DNA of 64,000 nt from Streptomyces sp. (GCF_019510245.1 NZ_JAEKKT010000147.1:124001-188000), one strand, 5' to 3'. Shown: positions 14,689 to 22,358, numbered from the stretch's first letter. Numbers and translations are program-made. Notes: generated from the letters alone by a model not told the origin.

Positions 14689-15000
14689 ATGACCACTGAA
14701 ACGGCCGGGTGCTTCCGGCCCGGCTGCCGGATGGCACCGAAACTGAAACTGACGCTATCCGGCAGCCTCGAAATCGACTCGTGGTGCAGCGATGCGTGCC
14801 GCGAATGGGCCGTGATGTCGGCCGCAATCGCCCGTTGTGAGATAACCCCCGACGTGGAGCGGCAAGCCGAAAGGCTCTATCACGTAGGGCGGCTGCTAGA
14901 CCTTCGCGAAAACGCCGACGATGTCACGTTCTCCGTCGCGACAACGCCCGTTGTGACGTCGCCAACGCCGGAAACGGGGGCGTTCGATGAGCGACCTTGA
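14689..15000 (+). CDS. Cys-rich small prophage protein, paralogue of previous gene
   Basis: A 103-residue protein with CFRPGC near the N-terminus and CSDAC about 25 residues later, then AERLYHVGRLLDLRENADD, matching the plan of the 14362 product. It overlaps the tape-measure start at 14987 by 14 bases, so it is coupled to tail gene translation. Tail-assembly chaperones occupy this position in many siphophages, but the cysteine pattern argues for a zinc protein instead. Function unknown. Confidence 0.6.
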   Translation: MTTETAGCFRPGCRMAPKLKLTLSGSLEIDSWCSDACREWAVMSAAIARCEITPDVERQAERLYHVGRLLDLRENADDVTFSVATTPVVTSPTPETGAFDERP

Positions 15001-15466
15001 CATTGTCGGCTCCGCTGGGGTCGACGTCGTCCCGGTGGTGCCGAACTTCCATACGAGGCTGAAGACTGCGGTACTTCCTGCCGCGGATAGGGTCGGGGAG
15101 GACGTCGGCCGACGTATGGGGGAGGCGATATCGAGGAGTATCGTAATCGCCATCCCCGACGCTGTGGCCAGCGGAGGGACCCGAGCGCGGGCCGTGGCGG
15201 TTCGCGAGGGCGGCAGAGTGGGCGGCGAATTCGGCCGCTCAGTGAAAGCAAAGCTCGAACAAGCATTCCGAAGCCTCCCGCGGGCTGACGTCAGACTCGG
15301 CGACACCGGCATAAACGCCGACATCGACCGTTTGCGCGCCCGGATCCAGACGTTGAGCGGCCGGACTATCGGGCTCGATATCGACGCCGGCGCAGCGCTT
15401 GCGGAAATCACCGACATCAATGCGCGACTGGAGCGTTTGGTGCGCAACACCCGAGCATTCAGGTGA
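14987..15466 (+). pseudogene. Tape measure protein, N-terminal piece (frameshifted)
   Basis: 159 residues, starting MSDLDIVGSAGVDVVPVVPNF, which is the N-terminus I recall for actinophage tail tape measure proteins. It continues through GRTIGLDIDAGAALAEITDI and stops early after RLERLVRN. In the alternative frame the sequence reads GAQHPSIQVRTDTAAARAAL, which joins smoothly to the large downstream frame. A single missing base near 15440 explains the break. The GTG at 15463 overlaps the TGA, so the downstream piece could be translated by restart. Confidence 0.75.
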
Positions 15467-18400
15467 GAACGGATACCGCAGCCGCGCGCGCAGCGTTGGC
15501 GGAGGTGCAACGCCAGATAAACGACGTTGACCGGGACGACGTCAATATCAAGGTGCGCGCCGATACGTCAGGCGCAATGAGTGAACTGAAGTTTCTCAGC
15601 ATCGCTCTTGCGGCCGTTGCGGCGCTCCCCGTAGTTCCCGTAGCAGTTGCCGGGATCGGCTCCATTGCTGCCGCAGCAGTAGCAGCCGGCGCGGGAGTGG
15701 GCGCGCTCGCCCTCGTCGCAGTTCCCGCCATCAAGTCCGTGACGAACGTGATGCAGCTACAGACGGCCGCAACGCAGCAGGCCGCGCGGGCGACGGACAA
15801 CAGCGCAGCGTCGAACGTGCGAGCCGCACAGAACGCATTGCAGCTAGCGGGAGCCCAAGCCTCCCTGACGTCCGCACACCGTCAGGCAGCGCAGGCCATC
15901 GCGCAGGCCAACGAACAGGTAGCGAACTCCGAGCGCGCTCTGACGGAGGCTAAGAAGTCCGTGCGGCAGGCTGAGGAAGACCTCGCCACGGCCCGCAAGG
16001 ACGCTGCCGAGCAGCTGCGCAGCCTCAATGACCAGTTGCTGGACGGCAAGCTGTCCGAACGTCAGGCCGTCCTCGACGTCAAGCAGGCCCAAGAGGACCT
16101 GAACAAGGTTCTCAGCGACCCGACCGCGACGGATCTGCAACGCCAGCAAGCGCAGTTGGCCTACGACGAGGCACAGCGCAACGCGCAGAAGACGAAGCAG
16201 TCGAACGCGGATCTTCAGAAGCAGGTCGTGGCCGCCAACAAAGCCGGCGTCGAAGGTAGTGACGTCGTGAAGCAGGCGAAGGAGCGTGTGGCGGAGGCCA
16301 ACGCCAAAGTCGCCGACCAGGAGCGCGCCCTTGCCGACGCTCGCGCGAAGGTGCGCGACGCCGAAATCCAGGGCGCGGAGCAAGTCGCCTCCGCGGAGCG
16401 TGCCCTCCAGGCCGCACAGCTCTCGTCGGTCGACACGACGGCGAAGACTGCGACGGCCGCGGATACGTACCGTGCCGCGCTTGCCAAGCTCACGCCGGCA
16501 CAGCGCGACCTATACGACTCGATTGCCGGGTCTCACGGGTTGAAGGCCGCATTCACCGACTGGGCGACGTCGCTACAGCCCCAGGTATTGCCACTCTTCA
16601 CCCGAGGCGTGAACGCCGCGAAGAGCGCACTGCCCGGCCTGACGCCGCTTGTGCGCGGCGCTGCGGATGCCGTGGGCGTTCTGTGGAGCAAGACCAGTCG
16701 AGAGCTGCGAACGCCCTTCTGGGGCACCTTCAAGCACGATCTCGACGGTGCCGTAAAGCCAGCCATCATCGGATTCGGCACGGCCTTCGGGAATGTGTTC
16801 CGCGGAGTTGCCGGCGTCCTCGACGGGTTCTTGCCTCACACTCAGACGATCTCTGATCGGCTCATCAAGACGACGGAGCGCTTTTCTGAGTGGGGGACCA
16901 GCCTCAATGCGAACCCCTCCTTTGAGAAGTTTCTGAAGTTCTCCAGTGACCGGGGCGCAGTCCTGGCCGACGTATTCGGCAAGGTGGCAACAGCCTTCCT
17001 CAACGTCGGCGAGAGCCTCACCCCGATATCCGGCCCGCTTCTGAAGACGCTGGGAGGCGTGGCGGACGCGCTAGGCGTCATCGCCGGAAACGCGCCGTGG
17101 CTGCTCCAGTTCGTCTACGCCGCTATCGTCGGGTGGAAGCTGTGGACGCTCGCGGTGATCGCGTTCAACTTCGCGGTGGCTGCGAATCCGCTCGTGCTGA
17201 TCGGCCTTGCCATCGTCGCTCTCGTCGGCGTGATCATCTACGCTTGGGACAAGTGGGGTTGGTTCCGGGCAGGTGTTGAGGAGGCTTGGGCCGGAATCAA
17301 GGCCGTGACGCTGTGGGCCTGGAATGGCTACCTGAAGCCGTCGTTCGTGCAGCTCTGGCACATCCTCGCGTGGGTCGGCGGAAAGGTCGTATGGCTGAAT
17401 GACCACATCGTCGCCCCGGTGTTCCGTGCGATCGGCGTAGCGGCCAAGTGGCTTTACGACCACGGCGTGAAGCCACCACTTCAGAACATCTGGAACTCGC
17501 TTGGGTGGCTCGGGAGCAAGTTCGGGTGGCTGTACGACAAGGGTGTAGCACCGGTCGTTCACGACATAGCCGACGGTGCGTCGTGGCTGTACAGCAACGG
17601 GCTAAAGCCGGTGGCAAGCCGAATCGGCGACCTGACGGACGCCATGGCCGATTCCTTCCGGTCCATGAGCAAGTCAATCAAGGTGGCATGGGATTCCGTC
17701 GTCGACCACTCGAAGACGCCTGTGAACTTCATCATCAAGTGGGTGTATACGAGGGGCATCAAAGCCGTCTGGGACGGAATCGCAAAATTCGTCGGCCTCG
17801 ACCCGCTCCCCAAGGCTCCTAAGCTCCTCGCGGCTGGCGGAACCATTGGTGACGGGTGGGGGGCGGTACGTCCCATGGTCACGAACAGGCCCACAGCAAT
17901 CGTCGGTGAAGGCAACCCGCGGTACCCGGAATACGTCATCCCGACGGATCCGAAGTACAGGAGCCGGGCACTGGCGCTGCATGCTGCCGCAGGAACTCAA
18001 CTCTTGGAGGACGGCGGGATCCTCGGCTCCGCGTTCGACGTGGTCAAGGGCGCCGTGTCGAAGGGCGTCAACTGGGCGTCCACAGCGGCCGACCTCCTCG
18101 CCCACCCCAGCAAGGTGTGGGCGAAGCTGGTCCGGCCGATCCTCGACTCCGTAGCCAAGGGCGTCGGGAGTGCCCCCATGGGCAAGGCTCTGGCGAAGCT
18201 CCCGGTGCGCATGGTCGACGGCCTAGAACAGAAAATCCTCGACGCTGTGAGCGGTGGGGGTTCGGCCGACGTCAGCGGACTCGGCGACCTCGGAGCGCAC
18301 GGCGCCTCCGCCAAGCAAGCGCAGAAGATCGCGCGCGCCATGCTCCCGGCGTTTGGGTGGGATCCGGCAACGCAGATGCCGCCGCTCATCTCCCTGTGGA

Positions 18401-18870
18401 ACGGGGAAAGTGGCTGGAGGTGGAACGCGCTCAACCCCTCCTCCGGCGCGTACGGGATCCCACAGAGCTTGCCGGCGTCGAAGATGGCGTCGGCCGGTCC
18501 TGACTGGCGTACCAACCCAGCAACGCAGATCCGATGGGGTATGGACTACGTCCACGACCGGTACGGATCTCCAGCCCATGCGTACTCGACGTGGCTGAGT
18601 CGGTCGCCCAGGTGGTACGACGACGGAGGCTACCTCCCGACGGGCCTCTCCCTTGTTGCGAACGGCACCGGTTCCCCAGAACCAATCTTCACCGGATCGC
18701 AGTGGGAGGACATCCGACGGGCGAAGTCCGGCACCCCCAACGTCACCGTCAACGCCCCGACGAAGGTGTACATCGACGGCCAGGAGATCCGCGGAATCGT
18801 TGATCAGCGGATCGAGGTTCACGACGGTCACTTGGCCACCATGTTCAACAACGGCCGCAAGATCCTCTGA
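15463..18870 (+). CDS. Phage tail tape measure protein with lysozyme-like domain, main part
   Basis: 1135 residues. Hydrophobic segments lie at about residues 42-85. A long alanine/glutamine-rich coiled coil follows (about 100-330), then large hydrophobic segments (about 545-600, VLIGLAIVALVGVIIYAWDKW) with tryptophan-rich repeats (WLYDHGVKP, WLYDKGVAP). A soluble lytic transglycosylase-like domain is at about 950-1050 (LWNGESGW with the expected catalytic Glu near residue 982, SGAYGIPQSLPASKM, IRWGMDYV). This protein sets tail length and can open peptidoglycan during DNA entry. It is the only recognisable tail gene; no tail tube, distal tail or tip gene follows. The true N-terminus is the frameshifted piece upstream. 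Confidence 0.85.
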   Translation: MRTDTAAARAALAEVQRQINDVDRDDVNIKVRADTSGAMSELKFLSIALAAVAALPVVPVAVAGIGSIAAAAVAAGAGVGALALVAVPAIKSVTNVMQLQTAATQQAARATDNSAASNVRAAQNALQLAGAQASLTSAHRQAAQAIAQANEQVANSERALTEAKKSVRQAEEDLATARKDAAEQLRSLNDQLLDGKLSERQAVLDVKQAQEDLNKVLSDPTATDLQRQQAQLAYDEAQRNAQKTKQSNADLQKQVVAANKAGVEGSDVVKQAKERVAEANAKVADQERALADARAKVRDAEIQGAEQVASAERALQAAQLSSVDTTAKTATAADTYRAALAKLTPAQRDLYDSIAGSHGLKAAFTDWATSLQPQVLPLFTRGVNAAKSALPGLTPLVRGAADAVGVLWSKTSRELRTPFWGTFKHDLDGAVKPAIIGFGTAFGNVFRGVAGVLDGFLPHTQTISDRLIKTTERFSEWGTSLNANPSFEKFLKFSSDRGAVLADVFGKVATAFLNVGESLTPISGPLLKTLGGVADALGVIAGNAPWLLQFVYAAIVGWKLWTLAVIAFNFAVAANPLVLIGLAIVALVGVIIYAWDKWGWFRAGVEEAWAGIKAVTLWAWNGYLKPSFVQLWHILAWVGGKVVWLNDHIVAPVFRAIGVAAKWLYDHGVKPPLQNIWNSLGWLGSKFGWLYDKGVAPVVHDIADGASWLYSNGLKPVASRIGDLTDAMADSFRSMSKSIKVAWDSVVDHSKTPVNFIIKWVYTRGIKAVWDGIAKFVGLDPLPKAPKLLAAGGTIGDGWGAVRPMVTNRPTAIVGEGNPRYPEYVIPTDPKYRSRALALHAAAGTQLLEDGGILGSAFDVVKGAVSKGVNWASTAADLLAHPSKVWAKLVRPILDSVAKGVGSAPMGKALAKLPVRMVDGLEQKILDAVSGGGSADVSGLGDLGAHGASAKQAQKIARAMLPAFGWDPATQMPPLISLWNGESGWRWNALNPSSGAYGIPQSLPASKMASAGPDWRTNPATQIRWGMDYVHDRYGSPAHAYSTWLSRSPRWYDDGGYLPTGLSLVANGTGSPEPIFTGSQWEDIRRAKSGTPNVTVNAPTKVYIDGQEIRGIVDQRIEVHDGHLATMFNNGRKIL

Positions 18871-18928
18871 CGCACACCACACGCACACCGGGCCGGCTCC
18901 CGGGCTCACGACTTCATGAGGAGCAACC

Positions 18929-19087
18929 ATGTTCGGTGAGCCAGCCAAGCGTCAGGCCGTCCAGTGCCCGCACTGCGGATCCGACGTCCCACAGTCGCCC
19001 GGTGCTGGCCGTCCACGCGTCTACTGCACCCCGACGGCTGGAGCTCAGTGGCGTCAGCGTATGCGGGCTCTGGGGTTCCCTGTGTGA
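18929..19087 (+). CDS. 52-residue zinc-ribbon miniprotein
   Basis: A short gene with a good GAGGAG site: MFGEPAKRQAVQCPHCGSDV, then RPRVYC and a basic end RQRMRALGFPV. CPHC and the later cysteine suggest one zinc-binding knuckle. It resembles the small zinc proteins common in streptomycete mobile elements. It lies 58 bases after the tape measure stop. Function unknown. Confidence 0.55.
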   Translation: MFGEPAKRQAVQCPHCGSDVPQSPGAGRPRVYCTPTAGAQWRQRMRALGFPV

Positions 19088-19164
19088 GGCACTCTTGACG
19101 CTGCCTCCCCGTGGGCGTGATGGTCGTAGAACATTGCGCAATCCGCGTGACAACGGAGGTCATC

Positions 19165-19407
19165 ATGACGCTACGGTTCTTCGGTAAGGACCCTGAGACC
19201 AACGGCGACAACTGCCCCACGGTGTGGCTCGACGAGGGCAAGCAAGAGCTCGTCGTTCAGGGCTGGAAGGCGGACGAGGCACTTCAGGCAGAATGCCTGT
19301 CCACGGGACCGATTCCCGAGACGGAGGCGGTCGTCAGGCTGCCTCTCCGTATGGCGCAGCAGATCAGGGAGGCGCTCGATGCCGCAGAACGTTCCCCCGT
19401 TCGCTGA
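19165..19407 (+). CDS. Small protein of the XRE/DUF6879 regulatory trio
   Basis: An 80-residue protein starting MTLRFFGKDPETNGDNCPT, with VVQGWKADEAL and a C-terminal TEAVVRLPLRMAQQIREAL. As I recall, proteins beginning MTLRFLGKDP with a VVQGW core are frequent in Streptomyces beside DUF6879 and XRE/DUF5753 genes. I used the ATG at 19165 because of the GGAGGT site; longer starts have none. It overlaps the DUF6879 gene by 29 bases. Within a toxin-antitoxin-like reading this would be the small effector, but that is inference. Confidence 0.6.
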   Translation: MTLRFFGKDPETNGDNCPTVWLDEGKQELVVQGWKADEALQAECLSTGPIPETEAVVRLPLRMAQQIREALDAAERSPVR

Positions 19408-19903
19408 GCTCCTCGCAGGGTGCCGCGCCTCCGCCGTCCACCTGGAGACTCGCGACGTCTACGGGGTCGTCGAGGAGGACGAGGATTTCGCGGCGTGGCG
19501 TGCGGGGCACCGGTACGACCTCGACGACCGGTCGACGTGGTGGAACTCCTTCCATGACGTCGTGTCGGACGCTGTGGGGCGCGGGGTTGTCGTGCGCCGT
19601 GCGCGTGTCGTCTCGGAGCCGGTGAGTGAGTACATCCGGTACGAGCACTCATGCACGCCGCAGAACCTGGCGGCGGGCGAAGACGTCAGGTGGCTCCCTC
19701 GACGCCTGGCGTGCGACTTGCTCCTCCCCGGAGCCGACCTCTGGATCTTCGACGGACGGCTAATCAGGTACGGCCTGTTCGCCGGCGATGGCGCGTTCGT
19801 TGGTCACGTCCTGGAGGACGCGCCCGACGTCGTCAAGCGCCATGCCGAAGCGTTCGAAGCAGTGTGGGAGCGTGCCATCCCTCACGCGGACTTCAGGATC
19901 TGA
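19379..19903 (+). CDS. DUF6879-like protein
   Basis: A 174-residue protein with the typical pattern: FAELLAGCRASAVHLETRDVYG, FAAWRAGHRYD, GVVVRRARVVSEPVSEYIRYEH, GEDVRWLPRR, then DLWIFDGRLIRYGLFAGDG near the end. These match the actinobacterial family I know as DUF6879, often next to XRE/DUF5753 regulators. No catalytic motif is apparent. It overlaps the gene before it and lies 13 bases from the XRE gene after it, so the three form one operon. The role is unknown, plausibly a partner whose activity is controlled by the XRE protein. Confidence 0.7.
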   Translation: MPQNVPPFAELLAGCRASAVHLETRDVYGVVEEDEDFAAWRAGHRYDLDDRSTWWNSFHDVVSDAVGRGVVVRRARVVSEPVSEYIRYEHSCTPQNLAAGEDVRWLPRRLACDLLLPGADLWIFDGRLIRYGLFAGDGAFVGHVLEDAPDVVKRHAEAFEAVWERAIPHADFRI

Positions 19904-19916
19904 GCGCCGCCCGACC

Positions 19917-20768
19917 ATGCAATCTCCCTACCCGTCTGCTGCCCTCGACGAGGCGCGCCGTGCCATCGCGGAGAAGCTCCGTGAGATCCGGCGTGACGCC
20001 GGCCTGACGGGTAGGGAGGTCGCCGCCCGCACAGGGTGGCTGCCCTCGAAGGTGTCGCGCCTCCAGAGCGCCACAACGCCCCCGTCGGACGCCGACATTC
20101 GCGCCTGGTGCATTGCGTGCGGAGCCGAAGACAGGATCCCGGATCTCCTTGCGGCCAACCGCACGGCCGACTCGATGTACGTCGAGTGGAGGCGCGTGCA
20201 GCGAAGCGGCCTGCGTAGGCTCCAGGAGTCCCGGATCCCGCTGTACGAGCAGACGCGCACGTTCCGCGTCTACAGCTCCAGCGTCATCCCTGGCTTCGTC
20301 CAGACGTACGAGTACGCCGCCGCACTCCTCGGGAACATTGCGCGCGTCCACGGGACGCCGGAGGACGTCGACGAGGCTGCCGCCGCACGGGTCGACCGGT
20401 CCCACATCATCCGCGACGAACGCAAGCGGTTCGCGCTCTTGCTGGAGGAGTCCGTACTCCGCCACGTCGTCGGCGACCCCGTTGTCATGGCGGGGCAGTT
20501 GGGTTATCTCCTCTCCGTCATGGCGTTGCCGGCCGTCTCCATCGGCATCATTCCCGCGGGACGCGAGCGGCCCATGTGGACGCTGGAGACGTTCACGCTC
20601 TTCGACGAAGAGCGCGTGTCGGTCGAACTCCTGACGGCTGGAATCACCGTCACAGCCCCCGGAGAATTCGCGATGTACGTACGCGCCTTCGAGGAGATGA
20701 CGGCGCTTGCGGTCTACGGGGCCGACGCCCGCGGGCTCATCTCGGCCGCAATTGACTCGCTCGACTGA
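19917..20768 (+). CDS. XRE regulator with DUF5753 (Scr1 family antitoxin-like)
   Basis: A 283-residue protein. The N-terminal helix-turn-helix is at about residues 15-70 (LREIRRDAGLTGREVAARTGWLPSKVSRLQ). The DUF5753 sensor domain starts near residue 95 with EQTRTFRVYSSSVIPGFVQTYEYA and includes RHIIRDERKRFALLLEE-like and LRHVVGDPVVMAGQLGYL segments. This is the family NCBI names Scr1 TA-system antitoxin-like regulators; in Streptomyces such proteins pair with small proteins and control development or small-molecule genes. It is the last gene of the trio. The direct repeats 8 bases downstream are a candidate site for it controlling the next operon. Confidence 0.8.
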   Translation: MQSPYPSAALDEARRAIAEKLREIRRDAGLTGREVAARTGWLPSKVSRLQSATTPPSDADIRAWCIACGAEDRIPDLLAANRTADSMYVEWRRVQRSGLRRLQESRIPLYEQTRTFRVYSSSVIPGFVQTYEYAAALLGNIARVHGTPEDVDEAAAARVDRSHIIRDERKRFALLLEESVLRHVVGDPVVMAGQLGYLLSVMALPAVSIGIIPAGRERPMWTLETFTLFDEERVSVELLTAGITVTAPGEFAMYVRAFEEMTALAVYGADARGLISAAIDSLD

Positions 20769-20775
20769 AGTTGCA

Positions 20776-20794
20776 TAGAACTCTGTAGAACTCT
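20776..20794. promoter_or_regulatory. Direct repeat TAGAACTCT x2, candidate XRE operator
   Basis: TAGAACTCT at 20776-20784 and 20786-20794, separated by one base and followed by AT. Together they read as overlapping half-dyads (AGAACTCTGTAGAACTCT). They lie between the XRE gene and the GTG-start gene at 20860. AGAACTCTA-type sites are what I recall upstream of Streptomyces XRE/DUF397-class genes. Confidence 0.5.
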
Positions 20795-20859
20795 ATGGAA
20801 TCGCGCCCCCTTCCCCGCCTACCGTCGAACCAACGAAGTCCGGTGACGGAGGTGCAGAC

Positions 20860-21081
20860 GTGGCGATGGAAACGGTGTTGAGAAGCACCCCGATTCAGCT
20901 AGCAGATCCGACGGAGTATCGCCCCCCAGCCCCCGAGCCGGGGTGCGAAACGTGCAAATCCCTTCAGTGTCAGATCGACGCCGCCAGTGACCCGCACGCA
21001 GACACTTACGACCCGTCGAAGGCGATCGATCTTCGTATTGCCCTGGCGCGGCATAAGAAGGGGAGGGGGACGACGTGCTGA
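20860..21081 (+). CDS. Small CxxC protein in prophage
   Basis: A 73-residue protein with a GTG start behind GGAGGTG. It has CETCKSLQC in the middle and an IDLRIALARHKKG end. The plan (short N-terminus, CxxC, acidic linker, a helix with a conserved RHKK) matches a streptomycete family often found next to XRE regulators. Its TGA overlaps the next GTG start. Function unknown. Confidence 0.55.
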   Translation: MAMETVLRSTPIQLADPTEYRPPAPEPGCETCKSLQCQIDAASDPHADTYDPSKAIDLRIALARHKKGRGTTC

Positions 21082-21338
21082 TAAACACCAGCGCGTTCCC
21101 GGTCGTCGGGTCGCAGAACGAACTTACGAATCTCCCGCCCCGCGTCTGGGGTGAGTGCATGAGCTGTGTCGAGCTCCGACAGGAGCCGATCGGCATGGGG
21201 GACGGGGACACGGACTACGTGGCTTGGGCCAAGGAGCACCAGAGGCAGCACCCGACGCACGTCCGGTTCCGCCTGATCCACTCGAAGAACTTCCAGATCC
21301 TCCCGCACCGGCCGACGGACATCCGGCCCATCCCCTGA
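21075..21338 (+). CDS. Small DUF7848-like protein
   Basis: An 87-residue protein that overlaps its upstream neighbour by 7 bases. The segment WGECMSCVELRQEPIG, then AWAKEHQRQHPTHVRFRLI, resembles the DUF7848 family of small actinobacterial proteins with a CxxC and a conserved histidine-containing helix (recalled, not searched). It is the last recognisable gene before the right attachment site. Function unknown. Confidence 0.5.
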   Translation: MLINTSAFPVVGSQNELTNLPPRVWGECMSCVELRQEPIGMGDGDTDYVAWAKEHQRQHPTHVRFRLIHSKNFQILPHRPTDIRPIP

Positions 21339-21935
21339 GCCCGCAGCCGGCGCCTGCGCGTCGACTGCGGAGGGCGCGGCGGGGGTTGGGTGCCGGGTGA
21401 GGCTGGCAGCCGCCTGACCCCCGCTAGCGTCCCTGAGCCCCGTCCTCGACGTGCTGAAGTGCCACCGGTCGAGGACGAGGGGCATGGCTGGTTCCTCATA
21501 TCTCCCTCCAGCCGTGTCACGTCCGGAAAGGCCTCCGCGCTCCGTCCCCGCCGATGGGAGCGGGGAGGCACCCGAAGCTTCTCGTCCTCCTTTGTCGCCC
21601 AGACTCCCCAGGAGGACGAGGCGCCGCCCGTTGTGAGGAGTCCGCCCCCAGCGGACTGCCCGGGGCGGTAAGGGCCCCGCTCACCCGTACTCTGACCTGT
21701 CCGGGTGATCGGGGTTCTCAAATCTGCGTCCGCTCCCAGGGGCTGGGGCCCCGCTGTTGGCCTGGCGGACGCTGTACCCGGGTGTGCCGACGCTCCTCTT
21801 CCAGAGCCTGCCGGAGGAGTACGCCCGAGTACGAGAGCCCCGCTCATCCTGGAGTGCGAGCCAGGGAGGGTGGGGCTTTTTCATGCCCGCAGGTCAGGAG
21901 CCTCAGGTGCTCTATTGCGGGGTGTACACGCAGCT
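21339..21935. other. Non-coding right end of the element
   Basis: No supported gene. It contains a perfect 10-base inverted repeat (CGTCCTCGAC at 21441-21450, GTCGAGGACG at 21468-21477, 17-base loop) and a terminator at 21836-21881. Then comes the right phage attachment arm. The region may have held the integrase promoter side of attP. Confidence 0.5.
21836..21881 (+). terminator. Terminator near the right end
   Basis: AGCCCC (21836-21841) and GGGGCT (21872-21877) enclose a 30-base loop and are followed by a run of T (21877-21881). It would stop prophage transcription before the DUF4865/TetR remnants. Confidence 0.6.
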
Positions 21936-21939
21936 AGGG
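21936..21939. other. Right attachment-site core (AGGG)
   Basis: Phage sequence lies to the left and the first codons of the DUF4865 gene (minus strand) to the right. Removing 9450-21939 would leave one AGGG and an uninterrupted DUF4865 frame. Confidence 0.75.
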
Positions 21940-21955
21940 TGAACTCGTACTGCAT
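21940..21955 (-). pseudogene. DUF4865 gene, 5' piece
   Basis: Read on the minus strand from the ATG at 21955, the codons are M Q Y E F and then part of T L, up to the AGGG core; they continue in frame at 9445. GAGGAG lies upstream in the region that would be its leader. It is separated from the rest of the gene by the whole prophage. Confidence 0.8.
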
Positions 21956-22026
21956 GGCGGTGGTCGCTCCTCAGGCCGGGTAGCCCCGCCGGGTGTCCGG
22001 GTGTGCCCGGGGGATGTGCACCTACG

Positions 22027-22333
22027 TCAACTCCTCAGCAGGGACAGCAGTCCGCGTACTCCGGCGTCGAACGCCGCGGGGGAACCGGACGCCCGGGCGA
22101 GCACGTAGCCGCCCTGTACGGTCGCGAGCACGGTCGCGGCGATCTCCTCGCCGTCGACCAGGGGCCCGAACCGGCCCTGTTCCTTGCCCTCTTCGACGAT
22201 CCCGGCGATCAGCTCGCGGATCCGGTCGAGCCTCTCGTCGACCGGCGCGCAGTTCGTCGCTCGCGATGATGTCCGGGTCCATGGTCAGCCCGCCGACCGG
22301 GCAGCCGCGCAGCACGTCACGCTCGCCCAGTAC
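22027..22333 (-). pseudogene. TetR family regulator remnant (C-terminal, frameshifted)
   Basis: One frame reads GCPVGGLTMDPDIIASDELR, a typical TetR C-terminal-domain segment. A one-base shift at about 22245 gives VDERLDRIRELIAGIVEEG, then FGPLVDGEEIAATVLATVQG and FDAGVRGLLSLLRS before the stop. The DNA-binding half is absent and a stop (TAA) lies just upstream in frame. It lies on the same strand as, and just upstream of, the DUF4865 gene, so it was probably its regulator. It is dead by truncation plus frameshift. Confidence 0.75.
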
Positions 22334-22342
22334 CAGTAGTTA

Positions 22343-22358
22343 CAGAACGCCAGTTCTG
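22343..22358. promoter_or_regulatory. Inverted repeat CAGAAC-N4-GTTCTG
   Basis: A perfect 6-base-arm palindrome in the region between the TetR remnant and the SHOCT gene. It could be the leftover operator of the lost regulator. Confidence 0.35.

Larger units (their letters stand above)
9446..21939. mobile_element. Degenerate prophage or phage satellite inserted in a DUF4865 gene
   Basis: The ends are defined by the split DUF4865 frame and a shared AGGG at 9446-9449 and 21936-21939. Contents in order: serine-integrase C-terminal fragment; RHH repressor with three palindromic operators; a zinc-finger-like gene; a 0.9-kb non-coding stretch; zinc-finger, helical and scaffold-like genes; a terminase small subunit-like gene; two Cys-rich small genes; a frameshifted tape measure; a Zn-ribbon; an Scr1-like trio; and two small genes. 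All but the repressor run left to right, with many start-stop overlaps and hairpins. No terminase large subunit, portal, capsid, lysis or replication gene is recognisable. Either the phage has lost most of its genes, or this is a packaging-dependent satellite. Confidence 0.85.

Noticed and set aside
15430..15470. Programmed -1 frameshift joining the tape measure pieces
   Set aside because: No slippery heptamer or downstream structure is visible. A missing G is simpler.
21390..21935. Several short frames near the right end of the prophage
   Set aside because: Low-complexity P/R/S text, no ribosome sites, and they disagree in frame and strand; better left as non-coding.
9446..21939. tRNA or tmRNA as the prophage attachment site
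   Set aside because: No tRNA-like sequence occurs at either end, whereas the split DUF4865 frame explains both junctions exactly.
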